NCBI RefSeq assembly: GCF_900172215.1
Contig: NZ_FWFP01000001.1
Span: 186,001-250,000, forward strand
DNA from: Ruegeria meonggei
Lineage (GTDB): Bacteria > Pseudomonadota > Alphaproteobacteria > Rhodobacterales > Rhodobacteraceae
Direction of reading: 5' to 3'
DNA length: 64,000 nt
The position numbers and the translations under genes were made by a program. Positions 36,340-45,944 of the stretch are shown here, piece after piece. Numbering within the stretch: position 1 is the first letter of the stretch; the number at the start of each line of letters is the position of its first letter. Below the pieces are notes generated by a model, which was not told the origin of the DNA, did not search any database, and saw only the letters and a program-made list of their open reading frames with translations.

Positions 36340-37044
36340 TCACGCAACCCGCTGAAGATCAGCCCAGATCGGCAGATGGTCCGACGCAATATGCGCCGGC
36401 CGCGCGTCGTGTACGCCATGGGTGATCGCCTCAAGCCCATCGCCCAGCGCGATCCGGTCGAGTGCCCCAAGTGGCTGAGCCGCCGGAAAGCTGGGAACCG
36501 GCGGCAGGAACCGCATATCCGGAGCTAGGTGATCCAGCACAGGCTGACGCGACCATTCGTTGAAATCCCCGGCCCACACAGTCGGCATCAGATCCAAACC
36601 CGCGTCGCATCGTCGAATATGTGTGATCTGCCTGCGGCGCGAGGCTGGCAGAAGCCCCAGATGCATCCCCAAAACCCGCAGAGGACCAATCTGCGTGTCA
36701 AACTCGACCCGCACAGCCCCCCGAGGTTCTAACCCAGGCAGTTCATGATGCCCGGTCTGTCGAACCCGGATGTCATCACCCCGCCAAATGATCGCGTTGC
36801 CATGCCAGCCCAGACTGCCTGCACCCCCCAGATCGACAATCTGCCAGCCCGCTTCATCCAGCATAAAATGCGGCAAGGCGGCGGGTCGTGGAGGCAGGCG
36901 CTTGTCGGCCTCTTGCAGCACGACGATATCAGCCTTCATGCTGTCGATGACCTGCATGATACGCTGCGGCTGCCGCCGAAAATCCAAGCCCACGCATTTC
37001 TGAATGTTATAGCTCGCTATGCGCAGGGTTGAGAGTTGGGTCAT
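36340..37044 (-). CDS. Endonuclease/exonuclease/phosphatase (EEP) family hydrolase
   Basis: The 234-residue protein has the DNase I-like EEP fold: RIASYNIQKCVG at the N-terminus (metal-site Asn), VVLQEADKRL (catalytic Glu), GMHLGLLPASRRRQ, the WAGDFNEW motif and the C-terminal SDHLPIWADL. This superfamily includes nucleases, phospholipid phosphatases and sphingomyelinases; there is no signal peptide, so it is probably cytosolic. The precise substrate cannot be inferred. It lies on the same strand as the fur gene, with about 70 bases between. Confidence 0.82.
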   Translation of the reverse strand: MTQLSTLRIASYNIQKCVGLDFRRQPQRIMQVIDSMKADIVVLQEADKRLPPRPAALPHFMLDEAGWQIVDLGGAGSLGWHGNAIIWRGDDIRVRQTGHHELPGLEPRGAVRVEFDTQIGPLRVLGMHLGLLPASRRRQITHIRRCDAGLDLMPTVWAGDFNEWSRQPVLDHLAPDMRFLPPVPSFPAAQPLGALDRIALGDGLEAITHGVHDARPAHIASDHLPIWADLQRVA

Positions 37045-37089
37045 GGATATTCCGTGTTTGGCATCAAACCTTTTTCGACAGTCAGGCCA

Positions 37090-37455
37090 CTATTGAAACT
37101 GCGCAATCATCAAATTGACGGGCTCACCGCCTTCGGCTGACGAAGCATGACCCGATCCCGAGACATCTTCGGCCCAAAACAAGTCACCCGTTTTGAAATC
37201 ACGTATTTCGCCCGAGCCCGCTTGAACACGAAACGTACCGAACAGAACTGTCGCAAGCTGGGGTTTCGGGGATCGGTGCTGAACCCCTTTCCAGCCCGCG
37301 GGCAATGACAGAAACGCAATTCGCGCGGCCTCGACCTCTTTGGAGACCAGAAACGGTGACGCTGGTGGGGCAAAGGTCTTGAGTTCGAAATCAACCTCGC
37401 GATCTTCGAAATAAGAAATGCCGTCCGCGTCTTCCAACAAAATGGAGTAGCGCAT
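37090..37455 (-). CDS. Cupin-like small protein
   Basis: A 121-residue ORF begins at ATG 37455 with a clear GGGAG site six bases upstream. It fits a single-domain cupin in layout: a conserved RIAFLSLPAGWKGVQHRSPKPQLATVLFGTFRVQAGSGEIRDFKTGDLFWAEDV region (quoted here in overlapping parts) containing the His and Gly pattern of cupin motif 1, then GSGHAS as motif 2. An extension to 37563 has no motifs. Cupins bind a metal and diverse substrates; function here is unknown. Confidence 0.7.
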   Translation of the reverse strand: MRYSILLEDADGISYFEDREVDFELKTFAPPASPFLVSKEVEAARIAFLSLPAGWKGVQHRSPKPQLATVLFGTFRVQAGSGEIRDFKTGDLFWAEDVSGSGHASSAEGGEPVNLMIAQFQ

Positions 37456-37647
37456 TTTATGCTCCCTAAAACAAAACCGATTTTTGTCTGCAGTTTCCCC
37501 CGATGCGCCTATTATGCAGCATTCTGTGTTGATGGTAAGTCGCAGAGTCGGAGTTGTAGTCATCGTGAAAACAGTTTCATCTTCCTAAGTTTCTGCCCCA
37601 ACGAGTGAAACATATCGCAACTAACTCTCTTCGAAGGTCAAACCGCG

Positions 37648-37911
37648 TTACTCTAACCAAAAGGAAACATCTGAACAGTTGTCACATTTTGCGAGCAACT
37701 GCCTAGGGTACCCGATGACGTCGCTACGATTATGTCTTTGTGCACCATCGGTCAGGGTCAAAACGGTCCATCCGGCTTGCGTGACACCAATGCTTTCAAC
37801 TTGTCCAGAATTCAACAAATCAATCGCCTCCACTCGAGTTAGGTCGGGAACAGGTCCAACACAGCACGCACATGCCAATAGAGAAATCAGCGACACCCTT
37901 GATGTTTTCAT
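37648..37911 (-). CDS. Small exported protein or lipoprotein
   Basis: This 87-residue ORF starts at ATG 37911, with an AAAGG seven bases upstream. The N-terminus MKTSRVSLISLLACACC is a signal with Cys-rich end and may be a lipobox (LLAC). The mature part includes LTRVEAIDLLNSGQVESIGVTQAGWTVLTL and a second Cys pair CDNC near the C-terminus. I do not recognise a family. The local base composition is less GC-rich than in its neighbours, and there is no operon partner, so confidence is moderate. Confidence 0.55.
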   Translation of the reverse strand: MKTSRVSLISLLACACCVGPVPDLTRVEAIDLLNSGQVESIGVTQAGWTVLTLTDGAQRHNRSDVIGYPRQLLAKCDNCSDVSFWLE

Positions 37912-37964
37912 GGGGCGACCTTTCATGCAGCACCTCGGCTAGGGCAGTTAAAGTTGCAATTTCT

Positions 37965-39383
37965 TTAAGTCCCGCAGAAGGTCGCGTGCACAACCTCGCC
38001 TTCGGTCGGTGGGCGCGTCAGGTCCAGCGCATCCAGCTGATCCTCAAAAGGACGAGCCAGCACCGTGTTCAGCCGGTGGAAGGGTGTATAGTCGCCCTGC
38101 ACTGCCGACTGAATCATCTGCTCGATGCGGTGATTGCGCGGGATGAAGGCCGGGTTTGCCTTGGCCATGACCGCCGAGGGGTCTTCTTCCCGTGCCAACC
38201 GCGCCTGCCAACCCTCAGCCCATTGGTCAAAAGCCTGCGGGTCGGTGAACTGATCGCGCGCCGCGCTATCGCCCAGCGCGCGGAAGGTGTTGGTGAAATC
38301 GGCCTGGTTTTGCGCCATGCGGGTCAGCAGGTCCGAGATCAATTGCTGATCACCGTCTTCCTTGGTCGTCAGACCTATCTTTGCCCGGAACCGTGCCTGC
38401 CATTCCGTCTGCAACAGATCGGGCATGGCGTGAACAATCTCGGTTGCCTCTTCCACGGCGGCGTCTTTATCTTCGGCTTGCTGGATCAGCGATGTGGCCA
38501 GCTGAGCCGCATTCCACACCGCAATGTCAGGCTGGTTGGAATAGGCATAACGCCCTGCTCGGTCAATCGAGCTGAAGACCGTGTTTGGATGATAGCGGTC
38601 CATGAAGGCGCAGGGGCCGTAATCAATCGTCTCACCAGCAATAGAGCTGTTATCCGTGTTCATCACCCCATGGATAAAACCAACGTTCATCCATCCGGCA
38701 ATCAGCCGTGCCTGCGCCGCGACCACGGCTCGCAACAGGCCCATTGGCCCTTCGGCGCCAGGGTAATGGCGGTCGATGGCATAGTCTGTCAGCCTGCGCA
38801 GACTGTCCAACTGACCGCGCGCGGCAAACACCTGAAACGTCCCCACGCGCAGATGGCTTTGCGCCACGCGTGTCAGAACGGCACCGGGCATTGGGCCCTC
38901 GCGCCGCACGGTCTCGCCGGTTTCCACGGCAGCAAGCGCCCGGGTGGTTGGGATGCCCAGCGCGTGCATCGCCTCTGACACGACATATTCGCGCAGCACT
39001 GGCCCCAGCCAGGCACGCCCGTCGCCCTGCCGTGAAAACGGCGTCGGGCCAGAGCCCTTCAACTGAATGTCGCGGCGAATACCATCGGTGCCGACCGTCT
39101 CGCCCAACAAAACCGCGCGCCCATCCCCCAGCTGAGGGTTATAGTTGCCGAACTGATGGCCTGAATACAGCTGCGCAATCGGCTCGGCCCCCTCGGGCAC
39201 CTTGTTCCCTGCAAAGGCCTCGGTCATCTCATGCACATCCCCCGGCGTGACCCGCAGTATCTGCGCCAGAGAGTTGTTGAACGCGATCAGCTGCGGCGCG
39301 CGCACAGGCACAGGGCCCTGGCGGGCGTAAAAGCTGTCCGGCAGTCGGACGTAACTGTTGTCAAACGGGATGTTCAGGGTCAT
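37965..39383 (-). CDS. selO: SelO-family protein AMPylase (YdiU/UPF0061)
   Basis: The 472-residue pseudokinase transfers AMP to Ser/Thr/Tyr of redox proteins. Seen are [30 protein letters not shown], the [20 protein letters not shown] glycine/Lys region, [47 protein letters not shown] (the inverted catalytic site) and a C-terminal FCGT. The Cys three residues from the end takes the place of the selenocysteine of eukaryotic SelO and is thought to act in redox control. I chose ATG 39383 rather than the longer frame from 39479. Confidence 0.93.
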   Translation of the reverse strand: MTLNIPFDNSYVRLPDSFYARQGPVPVRAPQLIAFNNSLAQILRVTPGDVHEMTEAFAGNKVPEGAEPIAQLYSGHQFGNYNPQLGDGRAVLLGETVGTDGIRRDIQLKGSGPTPFSRQGDGRAWLGPVLREYVVSEAMHALGIPTTRALAAVETGETVRREGPMPGAVLTRVAQSHLRVGTFQVFAARGQLDSLRRLTDYAIDRHYPGAEGPMGLLRAVVAAQARLIAGWMNVGFIHGVMNTDNSSIAGETIDYGPCAFMDRYHPNTVFSSIDRAGRYAYSNQPDIAVWNAAQLATSLIQQAEDKDAAVEEATEIVHAMPDLLQTEWQARFRAKIGLTTKEDGDQQLISDLLTRMAQNQADFTNTFRALGDSAARDQFTDPQAFDQWAEGWQARLAREEDPSAVMAKANPAFIPRNHRIEQMIQSAVQGDYTPFHRLNTVLARPFEDQLDALDLTRPPTEGEVVHATFCGT

Positions 39384-39469
39384 GCGCCAAACATATTCCT
39401 CATGCGCGCGAATACCATAGCGGATCACGCCCTCGCGTGCATAATCGTCCCGAAATCGCGAGAGGCCCC

Positions 39470-39889
39470 ATGACCGCACAACAGATCATCGCCCACCTGC
39501 GCCTGCAAAGTCACCCCGAGGGCGGCTGGTTCCGTGAAACATGGCGGGCCGATAACGCAGGCCGCGCCACCGGAACCTGTATCTATTTCCTGCTGCAATC
39601 GGGGGAAAACAGCCATTGGCACCGCGTCGACGCAACCGAGATCTGGCTGTATCACGCCGGTGCCCCTCTGATCCTGTCGCTGAGCGATACCGATCAGGGT
39701 CCTGCAATCGATCACCTGCTGACCCCCGATTTGTCACAGGGCTCTCCACAGGTGATCGTGCCGAAAAACCACTGGCAAGCTGCGCGCTCAACCGGTGATT
39801 ACACTCTGGTCAGCTGTACGGTCTCACCCGGGTTCGAATTCGGTGGCTTCACGCTGGCCGATCCCGGGTTCGATATTCCGCGCGGCTGA
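39470..39889 (+). CDS. DUF985 cupin-fold protein
   Basis: The 139-residue protein has the DUF985 signature: an N-terminal helix, [42 protein letters not shown] and the ending [17 protein letters not shown]. These are cupin-like proteins of unknown catalytic role. ATG 39470 has a GAGAGG site just upstream. It is divergent from selO and convergent with the membrane protein that ends at 39892, only two bases away. Confidence 0.87.
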   Translation: MTAQQIIAHLRLQSHPEGGWFRETWRADNAGRATGTCIYFLLQSGENSHWHRVDATEIWLYHAGAPLILSLSDTDQGPAIDHLLTPDLSQGSPQVIVPKNHWQAARSTGDYTLVSCTVSPGFEFGGFTLADPGFDIPRG

Positions 39890-39891
39890 AG

Positions 39892-40788
39892 TCAGCTGTC
39901 TGACAGGTAGCTGAACGGCCACAACCTGCCTTTCAGGCTCCAGCTCAGGCCAAAGGCAACCAGTGCCAGGGCTTCGAACCAGAAGGTTAGGTTATTCATG
40001 TCCCACCATTTGATGATAGCGGGCTTGTCACTCAGGAAAATAGCCTTGATGGCAAGTGCCGCAATCGCAAGCAGGATCAGTCCTCCAAAAAGGTAATACC
40101 CAGCGTTGCGCCACCACTTGAGGGTCGAGACCTCATAGCCGATATCCGTCTTGGACCCGCGTGCACGTTTCGATTGCGGCCGGGTGAAGACAAAGATCGA
40201 GAAATAGGCCAGCACCAGAAACATCCCCGCCGCCGAAATGAAATGCAGATTGAGAAGGATCTTGTTTGTCACTCCGGTCTGTGCCCAGAAATCAAACGAG
40301 ATTTTTCCGGTCACTGCGGCAGAGCTCAGCCCATGGCCACCCTGTGCATCCAGCAGGAAGACCCGCGCGGTAGCGTCATTGAACATCTCGCAACCGGTAC
40401 CGCTTGTGGGGAAGAAGGCCACGCCAAGTGCGCAAAGTCCGGCAATCCGCAACAGCCACATATCCACCGGTTTGTGCCCCAGATAGCCGTCAACATCACC
40501 CGTCGTGCCGCTCCAGTTGCCCGGCAACCTGTAGAAGAACAGCAGCAGCACTCCGATAAAGCTGAGCGCTCCGACCAGTACGTCGCCGCCCACACGGGTG
40601 TAATAATAATGACTTATCGAATCGATAGAGGCACAGGCATGGCCCAGTTTCCCTGCCAGAAGAAGCGCAAATGGCAATCCCAGCGCAACGGCCCCAACCC
40701 CTTTGTTTACAGATCTCAGGCTGATGCGAAAAGGCAGACCACTGTTTGAATGTGCTTCCAGCGCACGGGCGTTCTGTTCAGAAATCAT
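39892..40788 (-). CDS. Polytopic membrane protein of unknown function
   Basis: The 298-residue protein has roughly six hydrophobic segments: about residues 28-48, 72-92, 112-130, 175-198, 222-245 and 265-285. Distinct features are a short extracytoplasmic segment with Cys (CASIDSISHYYYTRVGGD), a GCEMFN segment and basic loops (RPQSKRARGSKTD). ATG 40788 has a TGGAG site seven bases upstream. I do not recognise a family. The HYYYT segment and Cys residues may be functional; its convergent partner is the DUF985 gene. Confidence 0.65.
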   Translation of the reverse strand: MISEQNARALEAHSNSGLPFRISLRSVNKGVGAVALGLPFALLLAGKLGHACASIDSISHYYYTRVGGDVLVGALSFIGVLLLFFYRLPGNWSGTTGDVDGYLGHKPVDMWLLRIAGLCALGVAFFPTSGTGCEMFNDATARVFLLDAQGGHGLSSAAVTGKISFDFWAQTGVTNKILLNLHFISAAGMFLVLAYFSIFVFTRPQSKRARGSKTDIGYEVSTLKWWRNAGYYLFGGLILLAIAALAIKAIFLSDKPAIIKWWDMNNLTFWFEALALVAFGLSWSLKGRLWPFSYLSDS

Positions 40789-40894
40789 GTCACAACTCCA
40801 ATCAAAATAATCAAATACTGAAATTATCCGGCAGAACGGCATTTGAAACAAGGCTTGCCAACTGTCATTTGGCTTGTCAGGCTAGGCCCGTACC

Positions 40895-41785
40895 ATGGAT
40901 CACCACGCCGTCACCGCATCCCTCTCGCCGGAGGTCAAACACCGACTCCAGCGACGCTCGAACCGGGCCGGGCTATGGCATCTCGGGCTTTATCTATTGA
41001 CGCTGATCGCTCTTAGCATTGCCATCGCGATGCGGGTCCCGCTCTGGCCGCTGCTGATCCTGCCACAAGGTATCCTGCTGGTGTTCCTGTTCACCCTAAG
41101 CCACGAATGCACCCACAAGACGCCGTTCCGATCTGCCTGGTTGAATGACGCCATCGGGCATCTGGTGTCGGTTCCGATTGCCCTGCCCTTTACGTGGTTT
41201 CGCTATTTTCACCTGGCCCACCACAAATGGACCAACCACCCTGACAAGGACCCTGAACTGGATGGAAAACCCAGGCCCAACAGCTGGCCCAGCCTGTTGA
41301 TCCATCTCAGCGGCTGGCCCTATTGGCGCAGCATGGCCGACGTTCTGGTGCGAAATGCGTTTGGCCGGATCGGTGCCCCCTACCTACCCGCGCGCCGGCA
41401 CCGCGCAATGCGGATCGAGGCGCGGGTCTTGCTGGTGCTCTATGCCCTGGCCGCAGCAAGCCTGTTGTACACGCCCGTCCTGTTCTGGCTCTGGCTGCTG
41501 CCGGTGTTGATCGGCCAGCCTGTTCTGCGGCTCTATTTGCTGGCCGAGCATGGCCTGTGCCCCCCGGTCGCCAACATGCTGGAAAACTCGCGCACCACCT
41601 TCACCAACCGGATCGTCCGGTTTCTGGCCTGGAACATGCCCTACCACGCCGAGCACCACTCATTTCCCAATGTCCCCTTCCACCAGCTACCGGCGCTGCA
41701 TCACTGGACACAGGCGCATTTGAAGTCGACCTCTGAGGGGTATTCTGCGTTTACTAGTGACTATGTGCGGACGTTAGGGCGCTGA
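40895..41785 (+). CDS. Membrane fatty-acid desaturase
   Basis: The 296-residue protein has three histidine boxes: HECTH (about residue 70), HLAHHKWTNHP (about 109) and HAEHHSFP (about 249), between hydrophobic helices. These ligate the di-iron centre of acyl-lipid desaturases and hydroxylases. The box pattern HECTHK..HLAHHKWTNHP is close to bacterial beta-carotene hydroxylase/ketolase-like and omega-3-type desaturases. It ends only eight bases from the convergent exported-protein gene. A second, unlike desaturase lies at 6578-7462; they share only the box pattern. Confidence 0.88.
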   Translation: MDHHAVTASLSPEVKHRLQRRSNRAGLWHLGLYLLTLIALSIAIAMRVPLWPLLILPQGILLVFLFTLSHECTHKTPFRSAWLNDAIGHLVSVPIALPFTWFRYFHLAHHKWTNHPDKDPELDGKPRPNSWPSLLIHLSGWPYWRSMADVLVRNAFGRIGAPYLPARRHRAMRIEARVLLVLYALAAASLLYTPVLFWLWLLPVLIGQPVLRLYLLAEHGLCPPVANMLENSRTTFTNRIVRFLAWNMPYHAEHHSFPNVPFHQLPALHHWTQAHLKSTSEGYSAFTSDYVRTLGR

Positions 41786-41793
41786 AACGCAGT

Positions 41794-42471
41794 TTAGTTA
41801 TCTTCTGGCAACACTTTGATCCGCAACCAAGTCAGCCCCAAGTGTACCCAATCCCCTTCCCGTTTCGCATCGGCCAGAAAAGTTGGTTCCCAATCAAACG
41901 CAAGCGTAAAGAACCCGATTGGCTGAATGCTCTCAGACGACCCGGCTGCTTCGGCGTCGCGGGCCGATGGCTCCGCTGGCGGGTTGGCAATGTAGGCCCT
42001 GTAAGCAGCTGACAGAGTATTGTCGTCTTGATCATCTGCATACAAGAATCGGACGTTTTCCATTCGCCCAACACCCAAATCGCCATTGGCGGCGACGTAG
42101 CCTTTTCGTACCAATAGATGCTGTTTGTAGGCACATCCCAAGACAGAGACTTTGAGTGACAACGTCAGGTTTTCTTCCGCAATTGCCTGGTCAACGACGT
42201 TCGAATGAAAAAACTCTGACCCAATTGCTTTGACGGTCATTTTTTTAAACTCGTCAATTTCGACGGAAAGCTGCACTGGGTGGAAATGCTCGGGACAGCT
42301 ATACCCAGCTTTGGTTGGGTCCAATCTGTTCAATACCGCCGTAATATTGTCGAAAGCCCGCACATCAACGTCCCATCCTTTGGCCGATGCGACTTGCGCC
42401 AGGGTTAGGAACATCAGGCTAAGCATTGCAACCCGGACAACTGCCAGAGTGGTTTTCAAGCGCCACTTCAT
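41794..42471 (-). CDS. Exported hypothetical protein (tandem pair, copy 2)
   Basis: A 225-residue protein with a signal peptide (MLSLMFLTLAQVASA, cleavage before KGW). It has Cys in GYSCPEHFHPVQLSVEIDEF and in VLGCAYKQH, and a C-terminal beta-rich part IGFFTLAFDWEPTFLAD...LGLTWLRIKVL. No family was recognised. Its start overlaps the stop of the next gene upstream (42468-42471, ATGA), so the two are cotranslated. It lines up with that neighbour at several short segments, which suggests a diverged duplicate. The local G+C is near 45-50%, well below most of the window. Confidence 0.65.
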   Translation of the reverse strand: MKWRLKTTLAVVRVAMLSLMFLTLAQVASAKGWDVDVRAFDNITAVLNRLDPTKAGYSCPEHFHPVQLSVEIDEFKKMTVKAIGSEFFHSNVVDQAIAEENLTLSLKVSVLGCAYKQHLLVRKGYVAANGDLGVGRMENVRFLYADDQDDNTLSAAYRAYIANPPAEPSARDAEAAGSSESIQPIGFFTLAFDWEPTFLADAKREGDWVHLGLTWLRIKVLPEDN

Positions 42472-43229
42472 GGCGTCGGGCGCTCTTCGGTAACAGCGAC
42501 TTCGCCATGTACAATCAGATTTACAAGCAACTGCTGATCGCCACGCTCAGGGATGAGCGGAACAGCGACATCGTTCAATTCGAAAGACAAAAAACCGACT
42601 TTGTTAGCTTTTTGGCCAGAGGGTTTCCTGACCTTGGGAATCACAATCTGCTTTCCGTCATGTGAAACCTGTTTCCAGCTTCGGTAACTAACTGTCCAAC
42701 TCAGTTGTGTTGCAAACGCCTGGTGATGCAGCAGTGTGAACGCACCAATCGTGCCCGAGACAGTATATTCCGCTCCAACAAAAGTGGGAAAACCTTCGTA
42801 ATCGCAAAAGAACAATGACCCCTGAAATGTCAGGTCGGTCAATTCTTCTTGCTGCGATCTACTGACAAAACCTTTGGTAAACCGTGCTGTCGAAACTGTC
42901 TTTTGCCAGGATTCCTTAGGTCTGTCATTTTCCAAAGTTCCATCGCGCCGCACCACGACCGAGTTTGGGGTCAGTTCAGTCTGGCGAAAAGGCGCGGAAT
43001 CGTAACTGTTTGGGGTCAGATCAACAGACAATTCGACGACAACTGGGCTCTCTGGATGAGCGCAAGAAAATCGTGTTTCCGATTTCAAAGCTTCAAAAGA
43101 GGCGGACGCTAAACGCACTCTCAGTATCAAGTCGCTTGGTTGGCTTTGCGCAATGGCTTCGGTCGCACCGAACGCCATGCACGCGGCGAAAATTGACCTT
43201 AGATCATCGAATAAATACTTGACTATCAT
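42468..43229 (-). CDS. Exported hypothetical protein (tandem pair, copy 1)
   Basis: A 253-residue protein with an N-terminal hydrophobic segment and Ala-rich cleavage region (FAACMAFGATEAIAQ). It has Cys in RFSCAHPESPVVVELSVDLT and in SLFFCDYEGF, a central charged region with many Thr/Ser, and the C-terminal GFLSFELNDVAVPLI and LLVNLIVHGEVAV. These line up with SCPEHFHPVQLSVEID, GCAYK, GFFTLAFDWEPTFL and LGLTWLRIKVL of the downstream gene. I did not recognise a family. Its start lies 33 bases after the end of anmK; the same-strand order is anmK, this gene, then copy 2. Confidence 0.65.
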   Translation of the reverse strand: MIVKYLFDDLRSIFAACMAFGATEAIAQSQPSDLILRVRLASASFEALKSETRFSCAHPESPVVVELSVDLTPNSYDSAPFRQTELTPNSVVVRRDGTLENDRPKESWQKTVSTARFTKGFVSRSQQEELTDLTFQGSLFFCDYEGFPTFVGAEYTVSGTIGAFTLLHHQAFATQLSWTVSYRSWKQVSHDGKQIVIPKVRKPSGQKANKVGFLSFELNDVAVPLIPERGDQQLLVNLIVHGEVAVTEERPTP

Positions 43230-43262
43230 GCCAAAATTATTGCTCTCAAATTCGGTTCTTCG

Positions 43263-44372
43263 TCATCGCATCACACCACTTACCACACCACCGCCCACAA
43301 GTGCCTTAACCCCAGTCGTACCCGGGCAGGACGTCGGCAAGCCGCGCGCGACGCGGACGGCGAGATAGGCGAAGGCCTGCGCCTCAAGCATGTCTCCGTT
43401 CAGGCCGACGGTCTCGACCGGCTCGACCGGGCAGTCGAGCGCGACCCGCAGCATTTCCATCAGCACCGGGTTGTGCCGGCCGCCGCCGGTGACCAGAACG
43501 CGGGCTGGGGGTTTGGGGCAATACTCCATCCCCTGTACGACGCCTGCGGCGCACATGCCGGTCAGGGTGGCAACAGCATCCGCATCCGAAAGCTCCTGCA
43601 CCAGCCTGATCATCTCGGCAAAGTCGTTGCGGTCCAGCGATTTCGGCGGCATGCGGTTAAAGAACGGCTCGGCCAGAAACAGCTCCAGCGCGCCGGTCTC
43701 GACCGTGCCACCGCGCGCAATTGCGCCATCGCGGTCCATGGGCAGACCAAGGCGGGCCTGCATGAGGTCATCCACCGGCGCATTGGCGGGGCCGGTGTCA
43801 AACGCCAATAACGCACCGGGTTCCTCGGGGCCATCAAAGCTGGGGTCCACGTAGGTCAGGTTCCCCACCCCGCCGAGGTTGAGGAAGCACAGAGGCTCGT
43901 CTGCTTTGATCCATTTGGCACAGGCAAAATGAAAAAATGGGGCCAGCGGCGCGCCTTCGCCGCCCATGGCCACATCGTCGCTGCGGAAATCCCAGACAAC
44001 CGGTACGCCCAGTGCCTGTGCCAGCCCCTTGCCATCGCCCACCTGCAACGTCCCGAGCCCGCGCGGGTCATGTGCAAGAGTCTGACCGTGAAAACCGATC
44101 AGGTCGATCTCTTCAAACTCGGACATGATCTCGGCATGGGCAAAGGTGACCAGTTCAGCCGCCTTATCCACCGCAGGCCCGTGCCACTGGCCAAGACTGT
44201 TCCGCAAATCGGAGCGTTCAGAATCTGAATAGGGGCGATAGTCGCTTGGACCGAAGCCAAGAATCAGGTGCCCATCCGTTTCAACAATGGCCGCGTCGAC
44301 ACCGTCCAGCGACGTGCCAGACATCGCCCCAAGGGCCCTGATGGCCCCGACTTTCCTGATGGCCCGGTTCAC
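43263..44372 (-). CDS. anmK: Anhydro-N-acetylmuramic acid kinase
   Basis: The 369-residue sugar kinase cleaves and phosphorylates 1,6-anhydro-MurNAc to MurNAc-6-phosphate in cell-wall recycling. It has the ASKHA fold with [17 protein letters not shown] (phosphate-1 loop), the [12 protein letters not shown] segment, [27 protein letters not shown] and [16 protein letters not shown] chose GTG 44372, with GAGG five bases upstream, giving exactly the E. coli length; the upstream TTG has no site. It complements nagZ at 59960-60967, which releases anhydro-MurNAc. Confidence 0.94.
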   Translation of the reverse strand: MNRAIRKVGAIRALGAMSGTSLDGVDAAIVETDGHLILGFGPSDYRPYSDSERSDLRNSLGQWHGPAVDKAAELVTFAHAEIMSEFEEIDLIGFHGQTLAHDPRGLGTLQVGDGKGLAQALGVPVVWDFRSDDVAMGGEGAPLAPFFHFACAKWIKADEPLCFLNLGGVGNLTYVDPSFDGPEEPGALLAFDTGPANAPVDDLMQARLGLPMDRDGAIARGGTVETGALELFLAEPFFNRMPPKSLDRNDFAEMIRLVQELSDADAVATLTGMCAAGVVQGMEYCPKPPARVLVTGGGRHNPVLMEMLRVALDCPVEPVETVGLNGDMLEAQAFAYLAVRVARGLPTSCPGTTGVKALVGGGVVSGVMR

Positions 44373-44588
44373 GTTCACCTCATTGTTCTTATGTTCAACC
44401 GCACCGATTGACGGCGGCGACGCGCTCAACCTGCCTTTTTACCGCCCCCCAAAGCAAGCGACATCCTGCGCCAAATGTGCAATTTGGGATCACATGCGCG
44501 CCTTAAACCACAGATGGCCAGCTGAACAGTTGCAGACAATCTCTGCCTGAGTAACGATTGCGGAACATCTTTTCCGCAGCGAACAGCC

Positions 44589-45854
44589 ATGGTTGACACA
44601 CAAAGCCCAAAACCACCCTCGGACGGTCGGAATTATCAGCTGATTTTTTGGTCAGGATCTCTGGCTACCATTGGCGGACAACTGGTTAATCCCAATCTGG
44701 TTCTGCCGTTCCTGTATCTGGCTTTAGGAGCGCCCACGTTTTTCGCAGGGATGTTGCTGCCTTTCGTCACCGGATCTCGCCTGATCGCCGAGATATTCGT
44801 GTCGCCCTTCATCAACAAGGTCACCCGCGCGAAGCTGGCGGTGTATGTCCCCAATATCATGACGGCGGTCATTCTGTCAGTTGTTGCTCTGCTCGCAACG
44901 GGCTTACCAAAAGTACTGATTGTGCTGTTGTTCCTGACCACAGCGACCGTCATGGGATTATGTCAGGGAATCGCCAGCCTTGGCACCAGCCAGATTTACG
45001 GCATTTCCATTCCCGATACGAAACGCAACCGCATGGTGTTCGCGCAGGCCACCGTCTCGGGCATTCTGGCTATTCTGGTGGTTTGGTTGACACGCGACTT
45101 ACTGGCCTCGGACCAGCCCATGCAACGCCATATCGTGGTTCTGTGGTGCGGTGTCTTTGCCATGTTTGCCGCCGGCATCAGTTTTGCCGGGGTGCGCCTG
45201 CTTGAGGATGAAGCAGCCCCTGCACCCGCGCCCAAAAAGAAACCCCACCCGCTGGCCGAATTGGCAACCGGGTTCAAGACCGGCATGGCTTATCCGTGGT
45301 ATCGAAAGTTCCTGACCGCGCGACTGATTTTTGTCTCAGTTGAACTGGCCATGCCGTTCTATACGATCCACGCCGCGACACTTCATGTCGGCACCAAACA
45401 CTCGCTCAGCTATTTTGTAATCGCCGCCAGCCTAGGGATGGTGATCGGATCGATCCTATGGGGGTGGCTCAGCGGGCGGATCTCTGTCAAGCCGGTGATG
45501 TGGCTGGGTTGCCTGATCTCGACCCTGTCCGCCGTTATGGCGCTGATCTTCACCTATTTGGGCTATGCGCAGGATGTGTGGCTATACGCGCTGATTATTT
45601 TGCTGCTTTCGCTTGGCGGCAATGGGGTGATCTATGGGCGCTATCTTTACATCATCGACATGACTTCTGAGAAAGAGCGCCCCTATCTGGTCGCACTTGG
45701 TGATGTCAGCGCCGGGTTGGTCGGTATGGTGTTTGCTGCGATCCTTGGGGCCGTGGCCCATCTGCATGATCCGGTTACACCAATCATCGTGCTGGCCGCA
45801 TTGAACCTGCTCGCGATGCTCTACGCCTTTCGCCTGCCCTCGACCAAAAGCTGA
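44589..45854 (+). CDS. MFS-type transporter
   Basis: The 421-residue protein has about twelve membrane helices in two halves with a central cytosolic loop rich in Ala/Pro/Lys (EDEAAPAPAPKKKPHPLA). It has the general look of the major facilitator superfamily, with short helix-2/3 loop NKVTRAKLAV and a second-half match GRISVKPVMW. The substrate is not recognisable. It is divergent from anmK with about 215 bases between. It precedes tyrS with a 90-base gap. Confidence 0.8.
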   Translation: MVDTQSPKPPSDGRNYQLIFWSGSLATIGGQLVNPNLVLPFLYLALGAPTFFAGMLLPFVTGSRLIAEIFVSPFINKVTRAKLAVYVPNIMTAVILSVVALLATGLPKVLIVLLFLTTATVMGLCQGIASLGTSQIYGISIPDTKRNRMVFAQATVSGILAILVVWLTRDLLASDQPMQRHIVVLWCGVFAMFAAGISFAGVRLLEDEAAPAPAPKKKPHPLAELATGFKTGMAYPWYRKFLTARLIFVSVELAMPFYTIHAATLHVGTKHSLSYFVIAASLGMVIGSILWGWLSGRISVKPVMWLGCLISTLSAVMALIFTYLGYAQDVWLYALIILLLSLGGNGVIYGRYLYIIDMTSEKERPYLVALGDVSAGLVGMVFAAILGAVAHLHDPVTPIIVLAALNLLAMLYAFRLPSTKS

Positions 45855-45944
45855 AACATGCAGGTTTAAATTGGCAAAGGTGCCTTTTACTTAGCAATGC
45901 ACGGTCCTATACAAAGCCCCGCAACATCAATCCCGAGGCACGAT

